Assembly (NCBI GenBank): GCA_029261695.1
Contig: JAJDAV010000160.1
Coordinates: 1-37,080 of the forward strand
Source: Nitrospinaceae bacterium
GTDB lineage: Bacteria > Nitrospinota > Nitrospinia > Nitrospinales > VA-1
Reading direction: 5' to 3'
Length of the DNA stretch: 37,080 bases
Shown in pieces: positions 23,413 to 32,721 of this stretch. Under the pieces are notes generated by a model. It ran no database searches, was not told the origin of the DNA, and saw only the letters and a list, made by a program, of their open reading frames with translations. The position numbers were made by a program, and so were the translations under genes. Each line of letters starts with the position of its first letter. Position 1 is the stretch's first letter.

Positions 23413-24924
23413 ATGGATGCCGCAACCATTCCTGAACCGATTTCACCGGTTAAGGAGTTCCTTTCTAAAACTCAAAAACTATTGATCGATGGCAAACGTG
23501 TCGAAGCAGCCAGTGGTGAAACGTTTGAAGTTCTCGATCCTTCCAACAATTCCGTTTTGACTCGTGTCCCAAAAGGCGCAAAAGAGGATATTAATCGCGC
23601 CGTGAAAGCCGCAAGAAACGCTTTCGAAAATGGACCCTGGAAAAAAATAAGTGTATCAGAGCGTGGCAAATTGATTTGGAAACTAGCTGACCTGATTGAA
23701 GCCCGGGCCGAAGAATTTTCGCAACTTGAAACACTCGATAACGGCAAACCTTTAACAATAGCACGTGCTGTCGACGTTGCCCTGGTCATTGACCATTTCC
23801 GTTATTACGCTGGAATGACAACCAAAATTCATGGTGAGACTATCGATATCAGCGTTCCTTATGCGCCGGGTGCAGATTTTCTGGACTTCACCCTGCGCGA
23901 ACCAATGGGCGTCGTAGGACAAATCATTCCCTGGAACTTTCCTTTGTTAATGGCGACATGGAAATTAGGTGTCGCTCTTGCTGCGGGCAATTGCGTGGTG
24001 CTAAAACCCGCCGAACAGACTCCACTATCCGCGCTTCATCTGGCAGACCTTTTCCAGGAAGCCGGGTTTCCAGATGGTGTTGTTAATATCGTCACAGGTT
24101 TTGGAGACGCCGGAGCAACCCTGGCAGAACACAATGACGTTGACAAAATTGCATTCACAGGAAGTACAGAAATAGGACACGAAATTGTCAAAGCTTCGGC
24201 TGGAAATTTAAAACGAGTTTCCCTTGAATTAGGAGGAAAGTCTCCCAGCATAGTTTTTCCTGATGCTGATCTCGACATTGCCGCACAGGGAGTTGCCAGT
24301 GCCATATTCTTCAACCAGGGCCAAGTCTGCACCGCGGGTTCGCGACTATTAATCCATAAGGACGTTTACGATGAAGTGATGGAACGCGTCTCCGAAGAAG
24401 CTAAAAACATAAAGGTAGGACCGGGAATGTGTGCTGATACGAATATGGGCCCTCTAGTCTCTCGAGAACAACAGGAGAGGGTATTAAATTATATTCGTTC
24501 CGGAGAAATGGCAGGAGCCCGGACTTTAACGGGAGGGCAAGTTCCAGAAAACCTGGAGTCGGGTTGTTATGTAGAGCCTACGGTATTCGACAACGTAAAA
24601 CAGGATATGAAAATTGTAGCTGAAGAAATATTCGGACCGGTAGTCGTTGCCGCTCCATTTGAAGACCTCGATGCTGTCATCGCCCGAGGCAACGATACAG
24701 AATATGGTCTAGCCGCAAGCGTATGGACCAAAGATATAAACAAAGCCCACAAAGTAGCGAAAGGGCTGAAGGCAGGAACCGTATGGGTGAACAGCCACAA
24801 CATATTTGATGCCGCAGCTCCGTTCGGAGGATACAAGCGCAGCGGTTTTGGCAGAGAAATGGGGATCCATGCCTTGGAAAATTACACCCAGGTTAAAAAT
24901 GTTATCATTCAACTGCACGATTAG
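23413..24924 (+). CDS. NAD(P)-dependent aldehyde dehydrogenase
   Basis: 503 residues, full length for the ALDH superfamily. Catalytic Cys306 (NQGQVCTAGSR), the general base Glu272 (LELGGKSP), Asn174 (PWNFP), the cofactor loop FTGSTEIG (248-255) and EEIFGP (404-409) are all present. The overall pattern is closest to broad NAD-dependent aldehyde and betaine/aldehyde dehydrogenases of class 1/2, but the substrate cannot be told. It has no signal peptide. SD AGGAG lies 6 bases upstream of the ATG. It stands alone and converges with the sensor kinase gene, with only 13 bases between the two stop codons. Confidence 0.93.
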   Translation: MDAATIPEPISPVKEFLSKTQKLLIDGKRVEAASGETFEVLDPSNNSVLTRVPKGAKEDINRAVKAARNAFENGPWKKISVSERGKLIWKLADLIEARAEEFSQLETLDNGKPLTIARAVDVALVIDHFRYYAGMTTKIHGETIDISVPYAPGADFLDFTLREPMGVVGQIIPWNFPLLMATWKLGVALAAGNCVVLKPAEQTPLSALHLADLFQEAGFPDGVVNIVTGFGDAGATLAEHNDVDKIAFTGSTEIGHEIVKASAGNLKRVSLELGGKSPSIVFPDADLDIAAQGVASAIFFNQGQVCTAGSRLLIHKDVYDEVMERVSEEAKNIKVGPGMCADTNMGPLVSREQQERVLNYIRSGEMAGARTLTGGQVPENLESGCYVEPTVFDNVKQDMKIVAEEIFGPVVVAAPFEDLDAVIARGNDTEYGLAASVWTKDINKAHKVAKGLKAGTVWVNSHNIFDAAAPFGGYKRSGFGREMGIHALENYTQVKNVIIQLHD

Positions 24925-24937
24925 CAGCGGGTCTTTT

Positions 24938-26353
24938 CTAAGGACAAGCTGAATTTGGCAAACGAATTTTAAATCGAGTTCCAACCCCCAATTTGCTTTC
25001 TACTTCGATCGTTCCTTTGTGAGCCTCAGCGATCTGCTTACAAATACTAAGCCCCAGGCCACTTCCCCCTTCATCTCGGGTACGCGCCTTGTCAACCCTG
25101 TAGAATCGATTGAAGATTGAAGACAAATCTTCTTCCGGAATTCCTATCCCGGTATCCTGAACAGTCAAAACTGCAAACTCTCCATCTTTCTGAAGAGAAA
25201 CCTTTAATTCCCCGCCACGCTGTGTGTATTTAATTCCATTTTGTAAGATATTCCACAGCATTTGCCGCAGCCTAACTTCATCCCCTTTGATCGGAACAGC
25301 TTCTAAAAAAGCGATGATTATCTTTATATTTTTTTCTTCGGCGAGAACTTCTGCATGTTTGCAAATTTCTTCAACCAGCGGTTTTAAATCTATCAGCTTG
25401 CAATCGAGATTAACTTGGTTCTCATCAGACTTAGAAAGCATAAAAAGGTCTTCAAGAACTTTCGACATATAATTGATCTCCTCCAAATTACTAGAGATGA
25501 CCTCCTGGTATTCCTCCGGTTTTCTTGGCTTACTCAATATCAATTCGTTCTGACCTTTCAATACAGTGAGCGGTGTTCTAAGTTCATGTGAAGCATCACT
25601 GCTAAACTGACGCATTTGGACAAAAGAGTTTTCCAAACGATTCATCATTTCATTAAAGGTCAAAGCCAATTGCCCCAATTCATCCTTTATCTTTAGTACC
25701 GGGATTCGTTTACTCAATTCCTGCCCTTGACCAATTTCTCTAGCCGTATCGATGATTCTGGAAATCGGTTTCAAAGCCCTTCTCGCCATGAACCTTGCAA
25801 ACAGGGCAGCTAAAATAAGGACTGAAGGAACAGCCGTGAATAAAAATATTTTCAAGTTTCCCAGAGTTTCCTGCACCGCCTCCAGAGATGTGCCAACCTG
25901 AACCAGGTTTACCAGTTTTTTCTCAAGAATTACCGGCATGGTAATTACCCGAATGGGGTGTTTGCCTCCAACCTTGAAAGTTTCATAGCTGTTCTTTCCT
26001 TCCAAAGCATCGGCATAGGCCGATTGTGATAAGGGGAACTGCGAAGCACTGATGTTGCTTGAGCGAGAGCCAACATTTCCTGAGCCATCGTAGATTCGAT
26101 AAAATTTATTGAGGTTGCCTTCTCTCATAAACTGATCAAAAAACTGATTCAGTCCTGGCAAGGGTGAGTTGGAAAATCTCATAGTGGCTGAAGTGGCCAC
26201 AACCGTGGCAGAAACCGTCAGAGAATTGTCTACACTTTCATAGAGACGCTTGGAGAGAAAATAATTTAGGAGGACGCTGAATAAAATCAGGATAATAGCC
26301 AACAGTACTACATACCAGGCGGTCAATCTGGAACGAATGGATTTGAATGCCAT
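24938..26353 (-). CDS. Membrane sensor histidine kinase, Cus/heavy-metal type
   Basis: 471 residues. Helices at 14-34 and 169-190 enclose a periplasmic sensor of about 130 residues. HAMP (about 190-243), HisKA (His256 in SSDASHELRTPL) and HATPase_c (Asn372, DTGIGIP at 400-406, GSGLGL at 430-435) follow. The length, order and sequence resemble the CusS/IrlS/PcoS heavy-metal kinases, but the sensor does not show an obvious metal motif. It follows the regulator gene after 2 bases and must be its cognate kinase. Confidence 0.92.
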   Translation of the reverse strand: MAFKSIRSRLTAWYVVLLAIILILFSVLLNYFLSKRLYESVDNSLTVSATVVATSATMRFSNSPLPGLNQFFDQFMREGNLNKFYRIYDGSGNVGSRSSNISASQFPLSQSAYADALEGKNSYETFKVGGKHPIRVITMPVILEKKLVNLVQVGTSLEAVQETLGNLKIFLFTAVPSVLILAALFARFMARRALKPISRIIDTAREIGQGQELSKRIPVLKIKDELGQLALTFNEMMNRLENSFVQMRQFSSDASHELRTPLTVLKGQNELILSKPRKPEEYQEVISSNLEEINYMSKVLEDLFMLSKSDENQVNLDCKLIDLKPLVEEICKHAEVLAEEKNIKIIIAFLEAVPIKGDEVRLRQMLWNILQNGIKYTQRGGELKVSLQKDGEFAVLTVQDTGIGIPEEDLSSIFNRFYRVDKARTRDEGGSGLGLSICKQIAEAHKGTIEVESKLGVGTRFKIRLPNSACP

Positions 26354-26355
26354 AG

Positions 26356-27024
26356 TTAAACCTTCATTACATATCCAACCCCCCGAAGGGTATGCAAGAG
26401 TTTGGTGGGGAAATTCTTATCAATTTTTTTTCGCAGATGATTGACATAAACATCTATCACATTTGTGAAGGTATCGAAATTGTAGTCCCAAACATGTTCG
26501 GCAATCATAGTTCGGGTTAGAACCTTGTCCTGATTTCGCATAAAATACTCAAGTAGGCTGTACTCTTTTCCCGTCAATTCTATCTCTTCATTTCCCCGGC
26601 TTACTTTATGGCTTACTAGATTAAGAGTTAGGTCGGCAATTTCCAAAGTAGTTTTTGACTCCGCTTTCCCCCGGCGCAAAAGCACCCGGATTCTTGCAAG
26701 AAGCTCGGAAAAAGCAAAAGGCTTGGTGAGATAATCATCAGCCCCCTGATTCAATCCCTCAACTTTATCATCGACAGAATCTTTTGCAGTAAGAAGCAGA
26801 ATAGGGGTTTCAATCTTTCGAGTTCGGAGCCTGGAGAGAATCTCCAATCCATTTATTTTTGGAAGCATCAGGTCAAGTATGATCAAGTCATACTGGTTTT
26901 GCTCACCTAAATGAAGTCCCTCTTCCCCATCGGTGGCGATATCCACTGCATAGGTTTCTTCTTCCAAACCCTTCTTAATAAATGCTGCAACTTTTTTTTC
27001 ATCTTCAACAATCAAAATACGCAT
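26356..27024 (-). CDS. OmpR/PhoB-family response regulator, CusR-like
   Basis: 222 residues. The receiver (Asp8, phospho-acceptor Asp51, Thr79, Lys101) is followed by a winged-helix DNA-binding domain (about 125-220, with LTGKEYSLLEYFMRNQDKVLTR and the VIDVYVNHLRKKID recognition helix). The pattern is the CusR/PcoR/CopR group. The start codon directly abuts the stop of the upstream 68-residue gene, and the kinase gene follows at 2 bases, so all three are a single translation-coupled unit. Its DNA target is unknown. Confidence 0.93.
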   Translation of the reverse strand: MRILIVEDEKKVAAFIKKGLEEETYAVDIATDGEEGLHLGEQNQYDLIILDLMLPKINGLEILSRLRTRKIETPILLLTAKDSVDDKVEGLNQGADDYLTKPFAFSELLARIRVLLRRGKAESKTTLEIADLTLNLVSHKVSRGNEEIELTGKEYSLLEYFMRNQDKVLTRTMIAEHVWDYNFDTFTNVIDVYVNHLRKKIDKNFPTKLLHTLRGVGYVMKV

Positions 27025-27231
27025 TTATTCTTCCCATTTTTTCTGAACTTTATGTAACTCAATTTCTCCTTTAAGCATTTGAATATGCTTTTCACAATCC
27101 TTCTGGATAGCGGAATACATGGCACGACAACTTTCATCATTGGCATCGACCATGGCTTGTTTGCAAACCTTGACCGCCTCCTGTGAAGCTTCCATTGCCT
27201 TTAATATATTGTCATTAAATTTTTTATTCAT
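27025..27231 (-). CDS. Small helical protein with three cysteines, first gene of the CusRS-like operon
   Basis: 68 residues, not recognised. It is highly charged and probably all-helical. Three Cys lie at 23, 35 and 46, with His49, Met52 and His60 (regions VCKQAM, ESCRAM and DCEKHIQM). The spacing of Cys on amphipathic helices resembles small copper- or other soft-metal-binding helical proteins, but there is no close match I can name. No signal peptide. The stop codon abuts the regulator ATG, and the ATG has AGGGA 6 bases upstream. It might be a metal sink or an accessory sensor for the two-component system; that is inference. Confidence 0.7.
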   Translation of the reverse strand: MNKKFNDNILKAMEASQEAVKVCKQAMVDANDESCRAMYSAIQKDCEKHIQMLKGEIELHKVQKKWEE

Positions 27232-27317
27232 TCTGGTCCCTTAAACACATGTTCTGCGAATATTTTAGCACTAACCCGCTCCGGCAAGGAGTTCTATTTC
27301 TTTGCCTAAAATCCAGG

Positions 27318-27566
27318 TTATCCGCCACTTTTCTCTTCTAATTCTCGACCAAACAGGTATTTCACCAATATGACTCCCAACACAGCCCCCAACAAAGGCA
27401 GGGCATTGATCAACTCTAGAATATATTCCCCAAAAAACCCGAAGGTTTTGATAAGATAGGCCGCAAATTTTATCCCGGATTGATCCAGCATATAAAAGAT
27501 CAGGTTAATGGCAACACCACAAATGAAACCAATAAACCCACCAAATCCAAAATAAACGTATTTCAT
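27318..27566 (-). CDS. Small membrane protein of unknown function
   Basis: 82 residues with two strongly hydrophobic segments (about 4-27 and 52-74) and a third weaker one (about 32-50), ending in a charged tail ELEEKSGG. It is glycine- and phenylalanine-rich. GGAAGG lies about 8 bases before the ATG. No family recognised. It lies upstream of the cysteine protein gene on the same strand with a gap of 86 bases, so it may or may not share transcription. Confidence 0.55.
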   Translation of the reverse strand: MKYVYFGFGGFIGFICGVAINLIFYMLDQSGIKFAAYLIKTFGFFGEYILELINALPLLGAVLGVILVKYLFGRELEEKSGG

Positions 27567-27612
27567 AATTTAAGCCTTCCGGGGAAAACCTTTTTCAACC
27601 GGTAAAAAATAA

Positions 27613-27630
27613 GTCAGGGCAAAACCTGAC
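27613..27630. repeat. Short inverted repeat in the divergent intergenic region
   Basis: GTCAGG (27613-27618) and CCTGAC (27625-27630) are a perfect inverted repeat around a 6-base spacer, between the small membrane protein and the SDR gene. It could be an operator for either divergent gene. On the minus strand TTATTTTTT follows, so a terminator is another reading. Confidence 0.35.
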
Positions 27631-27680
27631 AGATGTTTTAACATTATACATTTTGTTCAACCAATTTTAAAACTTGAAGA

Positions 27681-28421
27681 ATGAGATTAAAGAATAAATC
27701 AGCAATCATAACAGGTGGCGCAACAGGAATCGGCTTGGCCACAGCACGTGCTTTTTGCAAAGAAGGGGCAAAAGTAGTCCTATTTGGTCGAAGAAAAGAA
27801 AAACTCGAAAAAGCTGTTAAGGAATTGGGCGACTCTGCCTATTTTGTCCAGGGAGACATGACTAGCAACGGAGACCTGGATAAACTGATTAACGAAGCTT
27901 TGCATAATTTAAAAGGAATAGACATCCTGGTAAATAATGCAGGCTTGTTTAACGGCTCTCCATTGCACGAAATCACTGACTCCCAATGGGATGAAATGAT
28001 GGATATTAATATCCGATCCGTTTTTCAGCTTACACGTCGAGTATTACCTGTAATGATGGCTCAGAAAAGAGGTAGCATAATTAATATTAGTTCTATCCTC
28101 GGTATCGTTGCTGTGCCACAAGTGGCAGCTTACAATGTTTCTAAAGGAGCATTGAACCAGTTCAGCCGATCGATAGCCGTTGAATACGGCCCTTACAACA
28201 TTCGCTCAAACTCAATTTGCCCTGGTTTAATCGAAACGGATATGACTGCAGATTTAATGAAAGACGCCTCCTTAATGAAGGAGTGGAGTAAAGACTATCC
28301 TATAGGTCGGTTTGGGAAGCCGGAAGATATCGCTAACGGATGCCTGTATTTAGCCAGTGAGGAGTCTTCCTTTATAACCGGAGCGGTACTACCTATAGAT
28401 GGTGGATTTACAGCACATTAA
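27681..28421 (+). CDS. Short-chain dehydrogenase/reductase, FabG-like
   Basis: 246 residues, classical SDR. The cofactor motif TGGATGIG (11-18), NNAG (85-88), Asn110, Ser138, Tyr151 and Lys155 (YNVSK) form the complete active site. The C-terminus ITGAVLPIDGGF is typical. The Arg37-Arg38 pair (GRRKEK) after strand 2 favours NADP(H). Substrate unknown; close relatives reduce 3-oxoacyl or sugar/alcohol substrates. There is no partner gene; gatB follows after 92 bases. Confidence 0.92.
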   Translation: MRLKNKSAIITGGATGIGLATARAFCKEGAKVVLFGRRKEKLEKAVKELGDSAYFVQGDMTSNGDLDKLINEALHNLKGIDILVNNAGLFNGSPLHEITDSQWDEMMDINIRSVFQLTRRVLPVMMAQKRGSIINISSILGIVAVPQVAAYNVSKGALNQFSRSIAVEYGPYNIRSNSICPGLIETDMTADLMKDASLMKEWSKDYPIGRFGKPEDIANGCLYLASEESSFITGAVLPIDGGFTAH

Positions 28422-28513
28422 GGACAAACCTTGACGCACGCACTGGCAAGTGACTAAAATTAGGATATCATCGAATAAATGAATCCCCTGAATCGAGTTT
28501 TATAAATTTACCT

Positions 28514-29956
28514 ATGAAATATGAAACAGTAATTGGGCTTGAAGTTCATGTCCAAATAAATACGAAAACCAAAATATTTTGTTCCTGCTCTACAGAGTTT
28601 GGCAAGCCACCCAACGCCAATACCTGCCCAATTTGTTTGGGAATGCCTGGGGTTCTTCCTGTACTGAACAAACAGTTCCTAGAATCATCTATGAAAGCCT
28701 GTCTGGCGACGAACTGCACGATTGCACCTATGAACCGTTTCGCTCGGAAAAACTATTTCTACCCCGACCTGCCAAAAGGTTATCAAATTTCACAGTTTGA
28801 AGAACCCTTAGGCGTTAACGGGCATATCAATATTTATCTCGATGGAACAAAAAAGCGAATTGGGTTAACCCGCATCCATATGGAAGAAGATGCAGGCAAA
28901 TTAATTCACGGGGAAAATTTGGGCAGCCCAGAAAACAGCTATGTAGACTTCAACCGAACAGGGGTCCCTCTTTGCGAAGTTGTTAGCGAACCCGACTTAA
29001 GATCAGCAGAAGAAGCACGAGCTTATCTTGGCGAATTGAAAGCCATCTTGGAATACACTGAAGTCAGTGATTGTAATATGGAGGAAGGAAGTCTGCGATG
29101 CGATGCCAATATATCCATACGCCCTGAGGGTCAAAAAGAACTTGGAACACGCACTGAATTAAAAAACTTAAACTCCTTTAAGTTTATCCAAAAAGCCATT
29201 GAATACGAAGTGGACAGGCAAACTCGGGTTTTGGAACAAGGTGATAAAGTCATTCAAGAAACTCGTCTTTACGATTCAGATCGTGGCGAAACCTTTTCGA
29301 TGCGAAGCAAAGAGGAAGCCCACGACTACCGTTATTTTCCAGACCCCGACCTCGTCCCAGTCGTTGTAGACGAATCCTGGGTTGCAGAAATTCAGAAAAC
29401 CATACCTGAACTTCCAGAAAAAAAACGCAGCCGCTTTGTAACAGAGTTTGGCATTCCTGAATACGATGCGGGAGTACTGACCTCTTCTAGAGAGCTTGCT
29501 GACTACTTCGAGAAATGCACCACCTTATTTTCAAAACCCAAAATTATCAGCAACTGGATAATGGGCGATTTACTGCGAGAGCTGAACAAAAGCAATAAGG
29601 AAATAAAGGATTGCCCCGTCTCTCCTGAAGCCCTCATCAATTTACTGAAATTAATTGATGAAGGAGTGATCAGCGGGAACACCGCTAAAGAGGTATTTGA
29701 GGACATGTACCATACCCAAAAAGACCCTGCAGCAATTGTTGAAGAAAAAGGGCTCAAGCAAATTACCGATGACAGCGCCATTGACGCAATGGTCGAAGAA
29801 GTTCTGCAAGCCAACCTGAATTCGGTTGAAGAATTTAAAGGTGGCAAGGAAAAGGTTTTGGGGTTTCTGGTTGGGCAAGTCATGAAAGCCAGTAAAGGCA
29901 AAGCAAATCCTGGCGCAGTGAATAAGCTTTTGAAAGAAAAAATGGCATCCATGTAA
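28514..29956 (+). CDS. gatB: Aspartyl/glutamyl-tRNA amidotransferase subunit B
   Basis: 480 residues, standard length. The cradle domain opens with [12 protein letters not shown] and has the zinc cysteines Cys23, Cys25, Cys38 and Cys41 ([16 protein letters not shown]), followed by MEEDAGK and [11 protein letters not shown], and RYFPDPDL further on. The C-terminal helical and YqeY-like tail runs from about 330 to the end ([20 protein letters not shown]). With GatA and GatC it converts Glu-tRNA(Gln) and/or Asp-tRNA(Asn) to the amidated forms. The other subunits are not in this window. Confidence 0.97.
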   Translation: MKYETVIGLEVHVQINTKTKIFCSCSTEFGKPPNANTCPICLGMPGVLPVLNKQFLESSMKACLATNCTIAPMNRFARKNYFYPDLPKGYQISQFEEPLGVNGHINIYLDGTKKRIGLTRIHMEEDAGKLIHGENLGSPENSYVDFNRTGVPLCEVVSEPDLRSAEEARAYLGELKAILEYTEVSDCNMEEGSLRCDANISIRPEGQKELGTRTELKNLNSFKFIQKAIEYEVDRQTRVLEQGDKVIQETRLYDSDRGETFSMRSKEEAHDYRYFPDPDLVPVVVDESWVAEIQKTIPELPEKKRSRFVTEFGIPEYDAGVLTSSRELADYFEKCTTLFSKPKIISNWIMGDLLRELNKSNKEIKDCPVSPEALINLLKLIDEGVISGNTAKEVFEDMYHTQKDPAAIVEEKGLKQITDDSAIDAMVEEVLQANLNSVEEFKGGKEKVLGFLVGQVMKASKGKANPGAVNKLLKEKMASM

Positions 29957-29973
29957 TGCAGGAATAATTGAAT

Positions 29974-30495
29974 ATGAATTTAAGAATAATATTTTTGGCA
30001 TTTGTTTTTCTATTTGGTTTATCCATTAACAATATTTCTAATGCAGAAACAGATTCAACGGGAAACAACCGTTTCATAGACAACAAGGATGGCACAATTT
30101 CTGATTCTGAAACGGGGTTGATGTGGATGCAAAATGATTCCTATTTACATTCCGGGCATTGGCTAAGTTGGTATGAAGCTAAAGAATATATAACCCAGCT
30201 AAACAACGCGGGTTTTGCTCATTACTCAGATTGGCAACTTCCTACAACTCGGGAACTAAAGACATTATTTGACGAAGAAAAATTGAATAGTTCTCAAGTG
30301 GGGCGAGAAATGAAAATCCACACAGATCCTTTATTCGGAAAAAACGGTAGCGGATCTTTGTGGTCTGCCGATGAAAATGGCAGACATAACGCTTTTGGGG
30401 TTGTATTCAACACCGGTGGTGTTTTCAGCGGAAACAAAAAATCCCGCTCTCGTAAGGCCACGAGAGCTGTTAGGGTATACTCAAATAAACATTAA
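29974..30495 (+). CDS. Secreted DUF1566 (Lcl C-terminal-like) domain protein
   Basis: 173 residues from the ATG at 29974 (a TTG 6 bases upstream in frame is also possible, and an AGGA precedes both). A signal peptide covers about 1-23 (SINNISNA). The body is a DUF1566 domain: FIDNKDGTISDSETGLMW, then YEAKEYITQLNNAGFAHYSDWQLPTTREL and the end RAVRVYSN. It is a C-type-lectin-like fold found in surface adhesins such as Legionella Lcl and in many single-domain periplasmic proteins. No ligand is predicted. It begins 17 bases after gatB but is more likely a separate function. Confidence 0.85.
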   Translation: MNLRIIFLAFVFLFGLSINNISNAETDSTGNNRFIDNKDGTISDSETGLMWMQNDSYLHSGHWLSWYEAKEYITQLNNAGFAHYSDWQLPTTRELKTLFDEEKLNSSQVGREMKIHTDPLFGKNGSGSLWSADENGRHNAFGVVFNTGGVFSGNKKSRSRKATRAVRVYSNKH

Positions 30496-30520
30496 TAATT
30501 TTTAGGATAGTAAAAATAAA

Positions 30521-32137
30521 ATGCCAGCTTTCGTTCTTTTTTTCTCATTCATTTCAGCAAGTATTTTTTTCACTTCTTCGGTTTGGGCTACTTACCCCAC
30601 TCCAGACATAGCTCATTGGGAACTTTCGGTATCAGAGGAACGAAATGATCCAGACTACAAAGAAATAGAAAATCTCGTAAAACAAAAAAAGTACGATGCG
30701 GCCCTATCCTTATTGGATAAAAAAAATAAAGCACTTCCTAGAGAAGCCACACCGGTTATTTTAAAATCTTTTGTTCAGCATGAAAAAGGAATGGCAAAAC
30801 AATCGCTGGATACTTTATTAATTGGATTTAAAATGGAACGGCAGCACCCAGCCTTGCATTTTGCCTTTTGTCAAATCCATAGGAAACTCGGAAACGCAAA
30901 AATTTCTGACAGGGCTTGTGTAATAGCAGCACAACAACATTACAAAAATCCCCTGGCGCATTACGAATATGCCAAAACTTTAACGGCGACAGGCGATGCT
31001 CAGGGGGCATTGAAAGAGTTGAGCCAAGCTGAAGCTCTGGACCAAAAAAACGCTACCTACCCCCTTGAAAAAGGAATGCTTCTTATATACCTGAATAACA
31101 ATACTGAAGCAGAGAATGCTTTCAAGAAGGCACTTTCCCTGGACGAAAAGAATATTGAAGCAGCCTACCAACTTGCGTATTTATATGCCACTCAAGAGAA
31201 TAAGGAGCTTGCCAATTCTTATATCAACAAAATTTTGGAAATGAGAATGCAACACCCTAAAGCTGAGTCGGCTAAAGTGCTGAGAGATTATGTAAATAAA
31301 AACGCGACGCAAAAGCTTCCGCAAAAAATTGACCCGAAACAATATCATTTAAGCTTGTCAAAATCTCTTTACCAAAATAAAAATTATGGCCTGGCTCTTA
31401 TTCACATAGAAACGGCTGCAAAACTAAGCCCCGATGACCAAAAGATACAAGAAATTCTAGTAGGCATGTACAGTCTGTTTTTAAGACTGGATAAGACCGA
31501 AGAGGCGGTATCCCGTCTTATCGAATCAGCAAAAGATAATAATCGTTTAAAAAGTAGGGGTTATCAAGAATGGGGTGATATAGCCATTCTTCGTGGAAAA
31601 TTAGATAAGGCTAAAGAGCTCTATGAAAAAGCCAAAGAATTAGGTGACCCACAAGATGTAGCCAAAACAACTTTAGCAGAATTCCCTGACTCAGGAACGC
31701 CTATAGACCGGTTACCTTTAAACCCGAACGAATTGTTTATTGACCCTGCAAACTCTTTGAACAGAAAAGGTGAAATATTTGCCCACTTTGGAATGTACCA
31801 ACGTGCCTTGGGAATATACTCCATGATTGTGCGAATGGAACCTTCAAATCTTACAGCCCTCTTAAACATGGCTACCGTAAACTATAAAAGTGAAAAATAT
31901 AACAGGACCATTTCTATTTTAGAAAGACTACTCGTAATCCATCCACAACACGAAAACCTTCTTTCTCACCGTCTACTTCTTGCTAGAGCTTATGTTATGA
32001 AAGGCGATCTTGGAGACGGATTAAAAAATGTGGATATGGCGATAAGGCTGAACCCAAACTCAAGACAGATGATTGCAGCAGATCCAGTTTTTGAAAAATT
32101 ACGGGGTCTTGAAGGATTTCAAAAACTGATGAATTGA
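30521..32137 (+). CDS. Secreted tetratricopeptide-repeat protein
   Basis: 538 residues. Signal peptide to about residue 23 (SSVWA). At least ten TPR-like helical repeats cover the mature protein; examples are ALHFAFCQIHRKLGN, PLAHYEYAKTLTATGD, ATYPLEKGMLLIYLNN, AAYQLAYLYATQENK, GYQEWGDIAILRGKL and NLTALLNMATVNYKSEKY. There is no catalytic domain. It is probably a periplasmic scaffold. It begins 25 bases after the DUF1566 gene, so the two may be one operon. Confidence 0.85.
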   Translation: MPAFVLFFSFISASIFFTSSVWATYPTPDIAHWELSVSEERNDPDYKEIENLVKQKKYDAALSLLDKKNKALPREATPVILKSFVQHEKGMAKQSLDTLLIGFKMERQHPALHFAFCQIHRKLGNAKISDRACVIAAQQHYKNPLAHYEYAKTLTATGDAQGALKELSQAEALDQKNATYPLEKGMLLIYLNNNTEAENAFKKALSLDEKNIEAAYQLAYLYATQENKELANSYINKILEMRMQHPKAESAKVLRDYVNKNATQKLPQKIDPKQYHLSLSKSLYQNKNYGLALIHIETAAKLSPDDQKIQEILVGMYSLFLRLDKTEEAVSRLIESAKDNNRLKSRGYQEWGDIAILRGKLDKAKELYEKAKELGDPQDVAKTTLAEFPDSGTPIDRLPLNPNELFIDPANSLNRKGEIFAHFGMYQRALGIYSMIVRMEPSNLTALLNMATVNYKSEKYNRTISILERLLVIHPQHENLLSHRLLLARAYVMKGDLGDGLKNVDMAIRLNPNSRQMIAADPVFEKLRGLEGFQKLMN

Positions 32138-32199
32138 TTCTTTCGCCCTGATCACAATGTTAATGGCCTAAGACCCAATTCTACCTGGACAAACTTAGT

Positions 32200-32228
32200 T
32201 TGACTTTAGTCTTTACGTCTTGTTTAAT
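32200..32228 (+). promoter_or_regulatory. Sigma70-type promoter before the secreted unknown gene
   Basis: TTGACT (32200-32205) and TTTAAT (32223-32228) are 17 bases apart, each 5 of 6 to consensus. Transcription would start near 32235. Confidence 0.55.
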
Positions 32229-32272
32229 TGATACAATCCCACTACTTGAGATCTTTTAATAGGCGGTGAAAT

Positions 32273-32713
32273 ATGAGTAGTTCCAAGACAAAGCTACGCA
32301 TGAAATTAATTTTCCTAGCCCTTTATGTTTTGATTCTAATTCCAGGGAAAACGGCATCTGCTGCTGATATTTGTATAGAAGGCCTAAAAGAACTGCATGG
32401 AAGCCAAGGCGTGATTCAGGATAAAGGTGGGGTCTGGGGCTATCTAGAACAATCCAAACCTCTCAGATCAGAGTCCCTTATAGGTCTCCAAATTGACGGA
32501 AAACTGCAACGTTTGATTTCCATTTTTGAGAACTTATGCAGTGAAGGAAAAATTCCGACCGCTAGTCTTCATAGTCAGATATTAGACTTACTGGGAGATA
32601 CTCGGATGGTCTTTAATAGAAGTGGAGACCGAAGAAAAAAAGAAGTATTTTTGGAATCTCTTAACGCCCTGCATAAAAAAATCAATATACTCCTCGAAAA
32701 ACTTCCAAATTAA
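32273..32713 (+). CDS. Small secreted protein of unknown function
   Basis: 146 residues. A signal peptide runs to about residue 30 (KTASAA). The mature part is mostly helical, with two cysteines (Cys34 in DICIEGL and Cys89 in ENLCSEG) that could form a disulfide. No family recognised. The start ATG at 32273 has GGTGA close before it; Met10 is a second in-frame choice and would still leave a complete signal peptide. The peroxiredoxin gene begins 9 bases after, so both probably share the promoter at 32200-32228. Confidence 0.6.
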   Translation: MSSSKTKLRMKLIFLALYVLILIPGKTASAADICIEGLKELHGSQGVIQDKGGVWGYLEQSKPLRSESLIGLQIDGKLQRLISIFENLCSEGKIPTASLHSQILDLLGDTRMVFNRSGDRRKKEVFLESLNALHKKINILLEKLPN

Positions 32714-32721
32714 AAAATATT

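Noticed and set aside
27281-27310. GGCAAGG/CTTTGCC imperfect repeat upstream of the CusRS-like operon as a regulator box
   Set aside because: Only six matching pairs and no resemblance to a known Cus/Cop box that I could defend.
32190-32205. CAAAC-TTA-GTTTG hairpin after the TPR gene
   Set aside because: Short stem, no T run, and it overlaps the better-supported promoter of the next gene.
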